Program-made: the position numbers and the translations under genes
The notes under the pieces: model-generated
What the model saw: only the letters and a program-made list of their open reading frames with translations
What the model was told of the DNA's origin: nothing
Databases searched by the model: none
Part shown: one piece after another, positions 1-59,884 of the stretch
Layout of the letters: each line of letters begins with the position of its first letter
Position numbering within the stretch: the stretch's first letter is position 1
Source of the DNA: Steromphala cineraria
Lineage: Eukaryota > Mollusca > Gastropoda > Trochida > Trochidae
Length of the DNA stretch: 64,000 bases
NCBI GenBank assembly: GCA_916613615.1
Contig: OU744725.1
Location: 12,302,253 to 12,366,252, forward strand
Direction of reading: 5' to 3'

Positions 1-278
1 AAGTCTTCTATATCTTCTTATCGGTCACAAAGCCATTTTTGTTTCAACACCTTTAATTCATTCTGTGAAAGAAAAGATAATGGCTGAAATTTACATTATA
101 TATTTGATTTATTACTGCTTCATTTAGTTTAGATACATTCTATTTCAATTGGAACCATTTATTTTAATTTCCCGACAACATCTTTATTCCCTTTGAAAAC
201 GTGCTACTGCCTCTTTGACTACTAAGTCCCATAATCCTTTTAAGACACAATATGAATTTTAGTATCTTTAGTTTGCAG

Positions 279-47466
<47,188 letters not shown>

Positions 47467-48059
47467 AGTGGAAATCCGTTTGCTATCAAAGGTCCATATG
47501 TAGTCAAATAATAAGGGTATTTGTGAACAAATATGCAAACTTTTAGATGTAAAATGTAAATGTCATTTTGATAAAAGCAATAGATGTTTCCGTAATTACG
47601 AACATAAATACTGTGTTCTTTTCACTAGCATAAAAAGCAACATCGATGCTACCAATTATGTCGACAGAAAACAAAATTGGCTTCGAAGTCTGTTATCAAA
47701 AGGGACCGATGCTTCAAATACTTTTAAACCCTGGTAACTTAAGGGTTTCTTTAATTGATTTCTACTTTTCATGATCAGATATTTTATACATCTATTTCGT
47801 TTAAAAGACGTTTTTGTCTTAAATGTATTTATATATAGTTGTGACAGTATTTTCTTAATTATATTTGTGTTTCTTTTAATAGTTATGTTTGTATATTTTG
47901 GACTTCACATTTGGGTGAGCATAATTATGAATTATGAGTTAATTACAAGCACAAATTTTACCTTTTTAAAAACAACAGAATACACACCATTCATTAGAAA
48001 TATTTATTCCAATATGTCAAATCTTTTTATATCAAAGTAACTGAAATATTTTGTGAACA

Positions 48060-48065
48060 AATAAA
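48060..48065 (+). terminator. Candidate polyadenylation signal of the ABCC gene
   Basis: AATAAA (within AAATAAATAAATAA) 594 bp after the stop; another AATAAA at 48410-48415. Which is used cannot be told. Confidence 0.4.
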
Positions 48066-48919
48066 TAAATAATTTATTATGTACAGGTTTGTTTCTGTCA
48101 CCGTATCAACATCTTATAATACCTGACACCCAAGCACATGAGTATAACTGAATAATGGTTTCTTGCCCCTCTCAAAGCTTTGATATGTTTGGTAGGACAC
48201 GTGACATGTGAATATTACATTGGAACAGATAAAGTGGTGATCAAATCGCTTCACGCCAGCATGGTATTATTCAAGGCCTGACTTCTACATTAACATGTGG
48301 TGAAATTAATGAAATCATTCTGTCATGTTTGATTCAGAAATGTATCAACAATCACATACACCCTCCTCGAATGTAAAACAGTGTTATATCTAATTGTTAG
48401 ATATAAGACAATAAAATTGCCATTATTCAATGTTTGTTTACTCAAGAGTAAGATGGAATGTCCGATAAGAATGTCCTGGATATGTGAAGAATAATAGAGA
48501 CTCCAAATAATGAATGTTAGAAGATGAGCAAATGTTTCATTGAAGTATTATATTCTCAGTAACATGACGTTACAACCAAGTTGGTACCGCATTGAGCAGA
48601 TGCATAGAAACCAACATTGACTGTTCTTGAAGTCGTAAGACAAACCAATCTTGAGATTTCATTCTCGAAGAAATGGATCACTCGTCATGAAACATATCAT
48701 TGTTGGATGGATGGATCAAGTGATGGATCAACAGACATCTTTGATTGGAATGAGTTGCCATATTCAAATCTTGATAAAACACAAAATTTGTAATTGGAGA
48801 CTCACGGGTAACAATTTAAGATCCACGCACAACTGAAGATTATTTTTAAAGGTATCATAAATCGCCAATCCATAATATGCATAACCAGTCTCTTGCAGCG
48901 ATGTGTCCATAGTATCAGT

Positions 48920-49225
48920 TTATAAAGCAACATGTCACCAGTAACCATTCTTGAAGCTTTGTGTCACCAGTAACCATTCTTGAAGCTTAGTGTCACGAAT
49001 AACCATTCTTGAAGCTGTCACGAATCATTCTTGAAGCAACATATCACCAGTAACAATTCTTGAAGCTATATGTCACGAATAACCATTCTCTATGTGTATC
49101 GAATGACCATTCTTGAAGCTATATGTTACCAGTAGAAATTCGTGATGCGATGCAAAATCGGGCACCATTCTTAAGGAATACATCAACCGTAACCATTCTT
49201 AAAGCAATGTATCAGAATTCTTAAA
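48920..49225. repeat. Degenerate 25-30 bp tandem repeat between the convergent genes
   Basis: Around ten units built on GTAACCATTCTTGAAGC with ATGTCACCA or GTGTCACGA. Lies between the two gene ends, perhaps in a 3' UTR. Confidence 0.8.
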
Positions 49226-49562
49226 GTTATGAAGCCTCATAGACAGCATGACATAACTCTACATGAAAGACAATGCGTATATTGAATCGTCCCCTTGGAC
49301 ATGTTTCGTCATCGGTTTCATCCAAGTACAGTTACTTCATTTGACTATCTTCATTGTTCATTATGCCAGTGAATGTCTTGTATCACAGTTCACGCCCTGG
49401 GTGATAGGGTCAAAGTTAATTTTGGAGTATAATTGTCATTCTCATCAATTTCAGTGAAACATTTGATTTGAAACTTGAGATCACATGTCACTGGACCATG
49501 CATTTTTTGATGAGATTTGTTGTTGGGATGCTGCCATGGTAACGGTTTCAATGGAGGCGTTG

Positions 49563-49741
49563 CTAGGAGATGATGCTGTGTCGCCGTGGACCGTCCATCA
49601 CGTGTTCGAACACCGGCGCCAACTTTCCGTTTCCATGGAGACCGTTTGCAAATCGGTGGGGAAGTTTTTTTGTAATAACAGGTGACCATGTATGTTTGGT
49701 GTCGAGCTTTTCAATAACCCTTGATATGCTCTCGTGACTTT
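49563..49741 (-). CDS. PRR5: PRR5-like exon 9 with stop
   Basis: Acceptor TTTTTCAG; the G left from exon 8 plus AA gives E, then SHESISRVIEKLDTKHTWSP and VMDGPRRHSIIS, stop TAG. The RRHS motif matches vertebrate PRR5. Confidence 0.8.
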
Positions 49742-52700
49742 CTGAAAAATGAATATGAGAAAATATAACTTTTGACCTGAAGGATATATGCTTTGCTTAA
49801 CAACTGAAACAAGGATTGAATTTAACAATGATGAACTTTCATAACCCTTTAAATACGAATTTAAATCATGAATAATACAATGTTTTACAGTACTCTCAAC
49901 GAGAAAGGATGGATGATTTCAGGTGAAGCTCTGATTTTATGAGTGCTTTATTTATGCTATAAAACAGGAAGTCAAGCAATATGATTCATGCATGGGTAAA
50001 CCTTTTGTGTCGAACTTGCAAGAATACATTGAAATAATGTTAAGCACTTCATTGAAACACAGCAAAATGCCTATGTGAAACAGTTCAAAGGTGACATTCG
50101 TCAAACCTTTTGATGCGAATCCTAATTCGAAGGACCAAGTCACAAGGCCATCATGAACTTTTTTTTTTTATAATGTCTATATATCAAACGAAACATAACT
50201 ATTTGGCTCGGAATCATAGCCAGGGGAAGAACATAAAACCATATACTGCCTTAATTCATTCATTTGAATTAGTGTGGAGATCAATAAAAGTTCAACATTA
50301 CCAAAACATTTTTAGTATAACATACCTTTTTGTGTTTTAGAAATGACTACTTTTGGTGGCACCCTAGTGGAAGATCGAATGACTGGTTCGGGGTTTCCCA
50401 TATATAAGCCACGAAGTCCCAGGTAAGGAACGACAACTCTTGCAACCATCCTCTCCAGTTTGTAGTAGTTCTCACCGGGGAATGTTTCACATACACTCTG
50501 CAACGAACAAAAATTTGATATAAAACTTTGTAACATACAACAGGATAAGATATAATACCCTATAATATACTATAGTATTCGATGTAGAGCTCTGTAACAT
50601 ACGACACTGTTCGATATAAAATCGTATAACATACATCAGAATTCGATAAAACACTCTGTAATATAAAAAAAAAACGATTAGATATTATACTCTGTTACAT
50701 ACAACAGGATTCGGCAAAATACTATGTAACATACAGCAGTATTTAATAGAATAGGGGCCTACTCCGTAACACACAACATTATTCTATACCTTTCGTCCGT
50801 TACATACAACAGTATTCAAAATAATACCCTGTTACACACAACGTGATTCGGTAATATATTCTGTAACATACAACAGGCTTCTATAAAACTCTAATAAATA
50901 CAGGATTCGATAAATTACTCTGTATCATTCGACCATGTTTGTGAAGTTGAGAACTATCAAGATTGAACTTTATTCTTTTATAAATGTCAAGCTTTTCTCG
51001 TTTTGAAGACTTGAAATATGAAAGAACTACATTGTGTCTATTAAAATTATGTAGAATTCCTCCCGAACAGTTAATTACAATTTAAAGAAACATTGAGGGT
51101 GAATTGACAATTATACACAAAATGTTTATGAGATCGAAATACTGATTGACGAATTATTTTAAAAAGATGGATAAGATTTTGCAACCAAATTCAACAGCAT
51201 CAAATACGGATAATCTCAAAATTTCCGTAGCGGTATTCGAACCCAACATCATTTGACCCGAGACGAAAGGCCATATCCACAGTGCTATGCTGCAACACGG
51301 TACACATGAACTGACTCAGTGGTTCATCAGAAACGGGAGTGAAAAGCGGTATTCGAGTAGACTTGAACCCAGAACCCTTTTACCCGGAAGTCAAACTCTC
51401 TGACCAATGTGCTATTCTACCTTAACTTCGATTGATCGGCTTAAAAACATTCAGCTGTATTCAGAACGATAGGAGTGCGAGCTCACACAAGCTTGTATTA
51501 TAACAAGAGGTGCAGTAGGGAACTCGATAATCCCTCCAATTACCAATCCTTATATTCAAGTTAGCGCAGAGAGTATTGGTGCAGGTATGTCGGGAATTGG
51601 GGTAATCCTGTTATGTAAAATCTCTACTACGGTATCGAGTCTGTACTCGCTGTCTTAGTCTGCACTATAGTATCGTGCTAATCTAAAAAATGTTTCGGTT
51701 CATATGTACTTTCACTTGTAGATAGAGCGAGGTTTTCTGTCGAATAATGTGAACGTTGCATAACCTTAAACATTATGACAATTTTAAGCAGTTTTTGTGT
51801 GCATTATTTGTTATCAATTAGGGATTTTTTTTGAAATGTTAAAGAAAGACCTTGCTTAAATGAGAAGCCGTACGTTTAAAAATAATAATTGCATTTTCAA
51901 AGTGTTTCCTATTAGACTAAATTTTAGTCTCCTAAATGAAATAATCTAGAGCTGCGTACCTAAAGATTGTTCACTTACCTGCGTATTCTAGTACAGATAT
52001 CATGTACATTTGAAAGGCTTTGAGACAGCTTAGCATTTCCAAAACACATCACATTATGTTGAAATGTCACAACATAAGTTTACATTCACTTTGTGTTAAC
52101 ATTTGCGTATGTCATACCTAACCTTTAACAATTTTGGCAGGTCTTTGAAGTGACCAGGGGTCACATTTTCTAAAACAGTTGTTTTTCATTTCCATCATAA
52201 GTGATGTTCCTTTGCATGAAGTCGATGTGACTGTAACCAAAAATCGAACTTTAAGAAAATTAGAAATAATTTTGTTCACCCCTTCCGTCTATTTCAGCAT
52301 GCCAACATTCGAACTTAATCACGATACACCAAATTAGTGACATAATGGTTACTTTACACAATGCCAATAGGTTATCCATTTCAGCTGAATTGTTTTGATT
52401 GATGTCAAAATCAAACCCAAATTATATGATAACAACACTAAAATACAAAAACAAGTGAACAAACCTAAGTTACGCAGCTGTAATTTCAACTATTTAGACT
52501 ATAAAGAGAAAGGAGACCAGGGAAGCTGATGAACGAGACTTGCTATAACAATGTAGTATTGTTTGAAATTCTGCAGATATTTTCAGGACTGTTAGACAGA
52601 CCAACTGCCGAGTACCAGGTACCCACTTGTACCGCTGGGTAATGTTAGGAAATGGAGAGTACTTTTTGTATCACTTTATTTCTTTTTGAACTGGGTACAG

Positions 52701-55700
52701 CACGCTCATACATGTAGTGCAAAAATATACAACATTTGACTACTGACGATTAAGTTGTGATGAGGACATTCTTCAAATGTATACAAGCAGTTGCACAAAA
52801 AGGGGCAATTTGACATTTCAAGAAAATAAGCTATGGCAGGACGACCAAAATGAAACAAAGGCATCATATCTACATTCTGTGTAGGTGTTTGCTTTATGTA
52901 TCTGATAATTGTACTTTAACTTAGGAAATGTAGAGAACTAACCTGAAGAACTAGCAGCATCTGTCGTATCGAGGCAGGGACTGGAGCCGTGAGGTTCTCT
53001 AGGGCATCTGCACAGAGAAGAATCGTGGTGGTAAATATAAACTTAGGTTATTTTTTACTTATTAAATACGTCATTGACACATGGTGTATTTCATTATCAC
53101 GTGATCAACATAGCCCACATTTGCAGTATTTCATTTTCATTTACATAACGAAAGGACAATGAGGGTAACGATGGTAAATATAACAATACATGTCATTCTA
53201 CCCCTGTGTTTATCTTACCGAAGTCAAATTTTGTGAGTGTCTTTCCCTACCGTTGGCACTCATGTTACATAAAAGATGATATGAGCGAATGGAAGAATTT
53301 TCCAGAGAAGAATGAAAATAGAACCAACGTATATGATTCAATATAAATTCATTCGTATGTAGTTAATAAAATTTGGAACATTTCATACGTTCATATTGAA
53401 TAGTTAGTTTCACTTCATTTCGTTGCACTTAGCATTAGAATTAAGAGTTTATTATATGAGTAACATAGCTATTATCATTAGATTATGTTTTTAAGTCGTA
53501 ATATCTCGAATAACAAATCTCCAATGATCTAATTTGCAGTTCAGGTTTCAAATAGTATTTGTGGCGAGAAGATAATAAAACTCTTTACCTTCGATGCTGA
53601 CTTTATGCAGGACAATGTTTCTGAATTCTAATAAGGTCACTTGGCGTATTGTTTGATCGGCACTCGGCTGAAATGAAGACATAAAAAAGGTGTCAAAATC
53701 ACCCACAAACTTCGATGCACCGAAAATACTGATTTTTTTTTAAGACTTCGATTTTATATTACCACAATGTAAAATATGTGTGTGCATGACTGTCATTCGC
53801 AAATAAATACGGTGAAATTAAAAAAAAAATAACAGTATTAAAGCGTTCTCATTAAAGATAAGAATTACTTTGTCAACTCAGTAAAAGGAATTATGATTTT
53901 GTCAACTCAGTTAAAGGAATTATGATTTTGTCAACTGTAAATCTATAAATTAAATGAATGATAAAGAAGAGAATACCTTAAGAGGGTACAAAACAGCTTG
54001 AAGGTCCGGGAGAATCTCTTTATAGAAATATTCCCAGGTCTCCCCCAACATCCTCAGTAAGTCAGCACCTGGATACATCAAAATAACAATTCAATATAAG
54101 TCCGATGTTCAAAGAGTACTAATTTTAAATGCTCAACAAAGAAACATTTACGGTATGGATAAATATCGAAGAAATCGAAGTTTTTTTAATAAACGTGTTT
54201 TAGAAAAACAAATGTTTAGGATTAAGTGACAATACTATGTGGAAGTGTTTTATTAAGGAAAACTAAATCAAAGTTAAAACTTTAAGGAGATATTCGATGT
54301 GTTGGTGTTAGAAGTAGGATATTAGTTACAAATACAAATCACTTGCTGGACCGGATATTTCGCATGGTGCAATAATAGATAGCATTCAACAATACACTAT
54401 ATGGACAAGGCTTTGTGTTATGCACATGGTATACGGTATATTATTAACCATCGAAATAAACATCCGCTACATTATGTAACTTGCTATTTATATATACAAT
54501 TAATAAAATACCTATTACTAATAGCAGAACCTTCGGTTGTTGTTTTGCTAACCAATAATAGTCATGATTAAGATTAACCTTGAATAATCCGTGTTTATCT
54601 GCGACGTAAAATAGCTTACTGAACTACTATTATTCACATATTGATTTTCCATAGCGCAAATATACATTAAGCCTGTTTGTTATGTTTGTAATCATGTCCT
54701 TTTAGAAATGCTAGGGCGTTGCCTTACTCTAAGGACAGTGGTTCTTACAGTGACTATATCCCTTATATTAACTCAATAGCAAATAAGGTAAATGAACGAA
54801 TAAACGAATGAATGAATAGAATTATGTGAAATGGTTCCTATGTCATTTTAAGAAAAACAACTTGCTATAGCCTTAGGAATCACGAGGGGATTGTGCTGTT
54901 TGTTAATCTATACTGGACATTCAAAACTGATTCAATTTAGCTGAAATTTAATATTAGGTGCCTCTAAGAGAGGTGAGGTGAGGTGATGTTGGGTTTAACG
55001 CCGCTTTCAATAGTATTTCACTTATATTGCGGCTGAGAAAGCCCGCAACACAATTGTGGCTATGCATTGCGGTGAAACCTGCGAGCATCGGCTGGAACTT
55101 GCAACCATGGGTGGGCCTAGAGAGCAATGTCTGGTTTTAAACTATCTATTATGCCAGTACTGTCTTGTTGTCTCAATGACTATTTCGATTTTTTATAGTC
55201 AACAATTGTTGAAAATTGACACAGATAGTATTCCTCGACGTGAAATGCAAATGTTAAAAAAAAATATTTATAATATCATAATATATATATATATATATAA
55301 ATAATATTTGGCACTTACCCCTTTCGTTCTTGATGCTCTCTCGCATGATCACCATTCCTTTCTTTAACAACTGATCCTGAAATTATTCAACTGAATAAAT
55401 ACAACCGTAAATAATAATTCCTTACGCATGCTTTCATAAAGGAGACATAAAACTATCAATTTTAAAAATCCATAAGGATAAATTAATAAATAGACAGATG
55501 GGTGAATGTTTAAATGAAATTGAATCAAAGTAATCCAATGACTATGAATTGAATGAATTGAATTGAATGAATTGATTGAATTGAATGAATTGAATGAATT
55601 GAATGAATTGAATGAACAAGGTCCCATGTCTTAGAACAACAACTACCATTCTATGTCCTATATTTTGAGGGTAATAGAAAATCAACGACATTCTCAAAGA

Positions 55701-58192
55701 AACCAGCTGCTCCTTGTGTTGTTTTTCGACGTAAACAACTTTAAAAGGAATAGCAAATCCGCTTCCGCATATAGCTCGAACTTTGGTTTCACATCAAGGT
55801 TCGATCATTATGTTTACCACAGGCACAATAAAAGCTGACATCACACCCATTTACCGGTTATTTGTAACTCAATTGACAAGAACAAGGATAAGGATAGCAA
55901 AACCCTTAGTTCATAATATCCATCCATTTAATTATTGCAAATCAACAAATTCTTTTTTTCGTGAGAACAATGGCCACCATCCGGCAATAATAAAAAAATC
56001 GCGGAACTCTTTGATGAAATCTACTCATAGCCTCCCATGCGTTGTTAATCTTTGTATAACATCATACTTACCATCTTACTTGTTATCACATATTATTTTT
56101 TTATCAATGAAAACACACAACACGCACTGCCAACCATCGGACATATTCTAATAGAAAATCTGCTTCTACATAAACGAAACCACCGTTTGTTCCTCCTATG
56201 AAACACCGATAAATCCTCTTACGAACCGGATCCTCCTGCGAAATTCCCTACACCCAAAGATACCACTCCATAGAGCTCATATTTGAAAATCAAGGCCAAC
56301 TTTATAACTTACCTTGTAATAATCAAGTATAAGTGGTCCTGCTTCTGTGCTTGCAAGATACCTGTAATTAATGAAATTCTAAAATATATCTACTAGAAAA
56401 TTAAAAATTAATACTCTCCTATCAATATTCATTTAAGATTTCTCTTATTTCATTAACAGAAAATATTAACGAGTCAATTAAAACATTTTTTTATAATGTT
56501 ATACGCAAGGTGTTATTTAACAAATTAGTTTCTCAAATGATTTATTGTGCATTTTTCTCATATCAGCAAAAGCAAAACATCGGAAAAAGATAATGAAAAT
56601 CATCTGCTGTTGTTGGCGAGTCACAGAGCGGGCAATTTCTTATTTCTCAATAGCTGGCTGTTTTCTCATATCAGCAAAAGCTAAACATCGGAAATTATCA
56701 TTAAATATATCTGCTGTTGTTGGCGAGTCACAGAGCGGGAAATTTCTAATTTCTCAATAGCTGGCTGTTTTCTCATATCAGCAAAAGCTAAACATCGGAA
56801 ATTATCATTAAATCCATCTGCTGTTGTTGGCGAGTCAGAGTGGGCAATTTCTATTTTGTCAATTGTATCAATAGCTGACTGTGCAGAATTAGTGCCCATT
56901 TCAGCTAGATAAGAAAAGTACATAAGCCAATATAGTGAACAATTTAGGATAAATCAGTGATTTACCTGCTCCGATAAATTAATAGAACTGAGAAACTGTT
57001 TTTACCTGACATTTTCTTGAAGAGCTCCCAGTTCGTTCTCTCGTAACTTCTTTCTTTGGAACAATTGCACAATTGCTGCCTGGACACTGAAAAACAATTG
57101 GGCACTTAACATCTGTATACCACACCGACATATCGTTGATAAAATATTTAAATTTGTAAACACCTTCTTACCATCTAACATCATTTATTAATACAAACAA
57201 CACACGACACACATCGTCGACCAAAAGGCTTATTCTATTAGATAATCTACTTCTACGAAAGTCCCACTCGTTCCTCCTACGGAATAACATACACCGGTAC
57301 CAATCCCAATGGAAGACAAAGGTTCGTCTGTTTGTTAAATACCAGTTCCCACTTGCTCTGTCAAATACCATTTACAAGTCTCGTGTATTTTATATTAAGA
57401 ATCAAAGTTACAATCAGTATTTCGTGGACACGTGTCGAAAGAGCATATGTGCATATTTTTTTCAAACAATAGATCCAAATTAACATACATGTATTTTCCC
57501 GGAATGACAAATATGTTTTCAAATTGATATGCCTTAAGCTTAATTGTCAAGGACCGAAATAAATTGATATTTACATGTTTACTAGTTACATATCTTATTA
57601 AACACTACCAAACCCAATAAATAGGATTGCAGAATAACATTGTCCAATTTCCGATAAGTATCTTCACAGCACTGAACATAATTAGCATAATTGCTATTTT
57701 TAGAAATACTCAACATCTTAAGAAATATTACCATTATGAAAAACTAATGTTTAAAGATTAGAGTTTATATCGTGATTTCAATGTCGTTGTACTGCGATAA
57801 CACATTTCAACAACTTGTATGACATCTACGAAATATTCATATATGGTATTTGCAATAACAGTCACCAAACTGTTAACACTATAACACCTTCAATCAAAGT
57901 TTAATTGAAGAATCAATCTTTTTTAATCAAAGTCTAATTGAAGAATCAATTTCGTATTTGGTAAAAGTATAGAAACACATTCCATCAACTACTAAAAACA
58001 TAAATATAATAAAAATGATTTTGTTTTAGCGCTAATACGGAAATTCTCAGCCAGGAGACGTAAACAACAACTGAATAAACGCATCAAGGACAAAACTTTT
58101 ATGTAAGTTACAAACCTGTTTTCCATGGCTTTTACGCGTTTTTGTTTCCCTAGTACAATCCATTTCAAACCTCTCATCCTCCGAATGTACAT
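49563..58192 (-). CDS. PRR5: PRR5/PRR5L-like (Protor) TORC2 subunit, 9 exons
   Basis: HbrB-like family protein; vertebrate PRR5 and PRR5L bind Rictor and belong to mTOR complex 2. Nine exons with matching phases give about 283 residues: MYIRRMRGLKWIVLGKQKRV, then SVQAAIVQLFQRKKLRENEL, DQLLKKGMVIMRESIK, MLGETWEYFYKEILPDLQAV, TIRQVTLLEFRNIVLHKVSI, APVPASIRQMLLVLQ and VARVVVPYLGLRGLYMG, closing RRHSIIS. These follow PRR5 in order (NEGVR, LLTKGMVILRDKI, ETWDFFFSDVLPMLQAIFYP, RQLALLHFRNAI, MLLVLQ, VSPYLGTYGL, RRHSVSE). It is shorter than the roughly 370-390 residues of vertebrate forms because it stops just after the RRHS motif. The start is the first in-frame ATG after a stop; an upstream spliced start is possible. 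PRR5 and PRR5L cannot be told apart here. Confidence 0.9.
50326..50497 (-). CDS. PRR5: PRR5-like exon 8
   Basis: SVCETFPGENYYKLERMVAR and VVVPYLGLRGLYMG, then a basic tail VVISKTQK. Phase 0 in, 1 out; donor AAAAG|GTATGT. Confidence 0.93.
50510..50930. repeat. Degenerate 40-45 bp tandem repeat
   Basis: About ten decayed units with CTCTGTAACATACAACAGGA and ATTCGATAAAAT. Confidence 0.75.
51226..51425 (-). repeat. Two tandem tRNA-like units (SINE-type), antisense
   Basis: On the - strand two segments of 80-90 bp each carry an A-box-like TAGCAC(T/A)(G/T)TGG and a B-box-like GGGTTCGAAT or GGGTTCAAGTC, each next to ACCGC. Looks like a dimeric tRNA-derived element. Confidence 0.5.
52943..53007 (-). 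CDS. PRR5: PRR5-like exon 7
   Basis: DALENLTAPVPASIRQMLLV and LQ; phase 1 in, 0 out; donor GTTAGT. Matches the VPPAIVQMLLVLQ stretch of vertebrate PRR5. Confidence 0.94.
53589..53667 (-). CDS. PRR5: PRR5-like exon 6
   Basis: PSADQTIRQVTLLEFRNIVL and HKVSIE. Phase 0 in, 1 out. Confidence 0.95.
53977..54068 (-). CDS. PRR5: PRR5-like exon 5
   Basis: ADLLRMLGETWEYFYKEILP and DLQAVLYPLK, the core of the HbrB-like domain. Phase 1 in, 0 out. Confidence 0.96.
54965..55125 (-). mobile_element. SINE 3' tail, antisense
   Basis: Reverse complement of the 3' part of the SINE at 60735-61040: shared GAAAGCGGCGTTAAAC, ACCGCAATGCAT and GATGCTCGC. It ends in a CACCTCACCTCACCTC simple tail. Head missing. Confidence 0.8.
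55319..55376 (-). CDS. PRR5: PRR5-like exon 4
   Basis: DQLLKKGMVIMRESIKNER; the (L)LTKGMVILRDKI motif of PRR5. Phase 0 in, 1 out; donor GTAAGT. Confidence 0.95.
55540..55616. repeat. GAATT/GAATGAATT simple repeat
   Basis: Tandem TGAATTGAATGAATTGA units in intron 3; a short (AT)n tract lies at 55280-55300. Confidence 0.9.
56313..56361 (-). CDS. PRR5: PRR5-like exon 3
   Basis: Split R codon, then YLASTEAGPLILDYYK. Phase 2 in, 0 out; donor GTAAGT. Confidence 0.92.
56555..56870. repeat. Three tandem copies of a 107-bp unit
   Basis: Units start at about 56557, 56665 and 56772, with CTCATATCAGCAAAAGC and CTGTTGTTGGCGAGTCA; the second and third are nearly identical. Confidence 0.92.
57006..57086 (-). 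CDS. PRR5: PRR5-like exon 2
   Basis: VQAAIVQLFQRKKLRENELG and ALQENV; phase 2 in and out. Equivalent to the AVFQRKGLPDQELFSLNEGV stretch of vertebrate PRR5. Confidence 0.95.
58116..58192 (-). CDS. PRR5: PRR5-like exon 1 with start codon
   Basis: First ATG in frame after a TGA at 58231; MYIRRMRGLKWIVLGKQKRV then AMEN and a split serine codon. Donor AACAG|GTTTGT. A second Met at MRGLKW is an alternative start resembling the MRTLRRLKF start of vertebrates. Confidence 0.75.
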
Positions 58193-58972
58193 TCTGATAT
58201 GTACAAGTTCAACGTCTATCACACTCACTCATACAGACTGCGAGTTGTTTTTGGAAGGAATGAAAATATAACCGGATTCACCCGGCTCCTAAACACGTAT
58301 TACGGTTCTCTGTCAGTCCACATGTTGATGTAAACAACTTATCCCAGAAACAGCCTATCCCGACCTTGCACAGCCGCGATTGAGAATCGAAGAATTGTGG
58401 AGTGTTTATGTGAGATCGATAGCTCTATGAGACATTCATGCTTGGCATTGTCTGAGCGGCATTCTGTGACTCCGGCCTCAAGGTGATGTACATAACCATG
58501 CCTATAATTGACATGTTTGTGTTATGAGTGACAAACAAGCAGCTCGTAAACACGAGCCAAGCGTACAGGCTGAGTAATTGAAATATACATCATTGTTTGA
58601 GAGTGATCAGCGCCCGTGCAGTGCGTGCATGCTGAGAGACGCGCTGTAGTTGTAACATCATCGTCTCAACACGACATCGACGAACTTTTTGTTTTCATTA
58701 AGAGGCAATTAATATCCTGTGTTTTTTAAACGAATGACGTAATTGATGATGCATTAAGAAGAGAATTATGTGTAATATCATTTCATATTCTATTTCGATA
58801 TACTGACATTACTAGTTATTAATACGTGTTAACAAACAATAACACCTACGTTTTTGTTTGGATGATTTACGTTGGTGTTGTTTTGATTTATTTTTATCAT
58901 TTTTACAGTTGCTGTAAAGAAGTACGTAGTTTGTACGTTACAAAAATGTTTAGTTGATCCTATAGTTTAAAC
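58193..58972 (-). promoter_or_regulatory. Presumed 5' leader and promoter region of the PRR5-like gene
   Basis: Upstream of the start; 58280-58680 is visibly richer in CG dinucleotides than its surroundings. No TATA box assigned. Bounded upstream by a transposon. Confidence 0.35.
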
Positions 58973-59245
58973 TACGGAAGCGCTGAAGGGACATGGTAAA
59001 ATAATATTTATCTCGTGCGCACGACTTAATATCTCGTGCGCACGACTTAATATCTCGTGCGCACGACTTAATATCTCGTGCGCACGACTTAGTATCTCGT
59101 GCGCACGACTTAGTATCTCGTGAGCACGACTTAGTATCTCGTGAGCACGACTTAGTATCTCGTGCGCACGACTTAGTATCTCGTGAGCACGACTTAGTAT
59201 CTCGTGCGCACGACTTAGTATCTCGTGCTTTAACGACTTCAAAAT

Positions 59246-59347
59246 ATGGCTAAAATGGAGAAACTCATTTCCTTTCTTGAAGATCGGGGAATATCAAGAG
59301 AAGACACCGAAAGAATGAAAAATAACACGCTATGTAAACATCCCTAA
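59246..59347 (+). CDS. Small ORF just inside the left end of the 3.9 kb element
   Basis: 33 codons from ATG (AAAATATGG context): MAKMEKLISFLEDRGISRED, then TERMKNNTLC. It has a regular amphipathic pattern like a short helical (SAM-like) domain. A GTAAAC donor-like site at 59333 may mark it as a first exon of an element gene whose rest was lost. Function unknown. Confidence 0.35.
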   Translation: MAKMEKLISFLEDRGISREDTERMKNNTLCKHP

Positions 59348-59740
59348 CATTTATATTATGTCATAATAAGAATGAAAACCTCAACAAGAGTAATATTTTA
59401 CAGATTTATATACATACATGTATACTAAAGTTGCATGTTTTATATACATATGTGTATACTATAGTTGCACGCTCTCGTGACAGGTGATGTTGGTATACAT
59501 GTACAGTGAGTAGAAGAAACACAAGCGTAAGCTTCGATAAACAATTCTTTCTTTGGTTATACATTGTAAGATCAAGTAGTAAGATACAGTTTTACTTAAA
59601 CTGAACGTCAACAGAAATTTTACACCTTTTGAATTTGAATATCATAAAAAGTTACGTGTTCAGAGGAATTAGCTTTGTTGTGTTGTATCACTCCATCAGT
59701 TTAGTGTTTTGTGCTAAAATAGCAGACCTGTAACGTTAAT

Positions 59741-59884
59741 AGTAGTAGTAGTTTATTTCAGTAAATCAGGCCACAGGCCCATTTTACAATACATGGTTTT
59801 ACATTTTAAACATGTTGCGCCACAAGCACATAATATTATAACAATCCATTCACAATTCAAGTGATTTACTGAAATAAACTACTA
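59741..59884. mobile_element. 144-bp inverted-repeat insertion with 13-bp direct flanks
   Basis: Inverted ends AGTAGTTTATTTCAGTAAAT and TTACTGAAATAAACTACTA. CTGTAACGTTAAT occurs exactly at 59728-59740 and 59885-59897. Inner motif GGCCACAGGCCC. Confidence 0.85.

Larger units (their letters stand above)
50498..52942 (-). other. PRR5-like intron 7
   Basis: Holds a degenerate repeat (50510-50930) and tRNA-like SINE units (51226-51425). 51430-52940 shows nothing recognisable. Confidence 0.7.
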
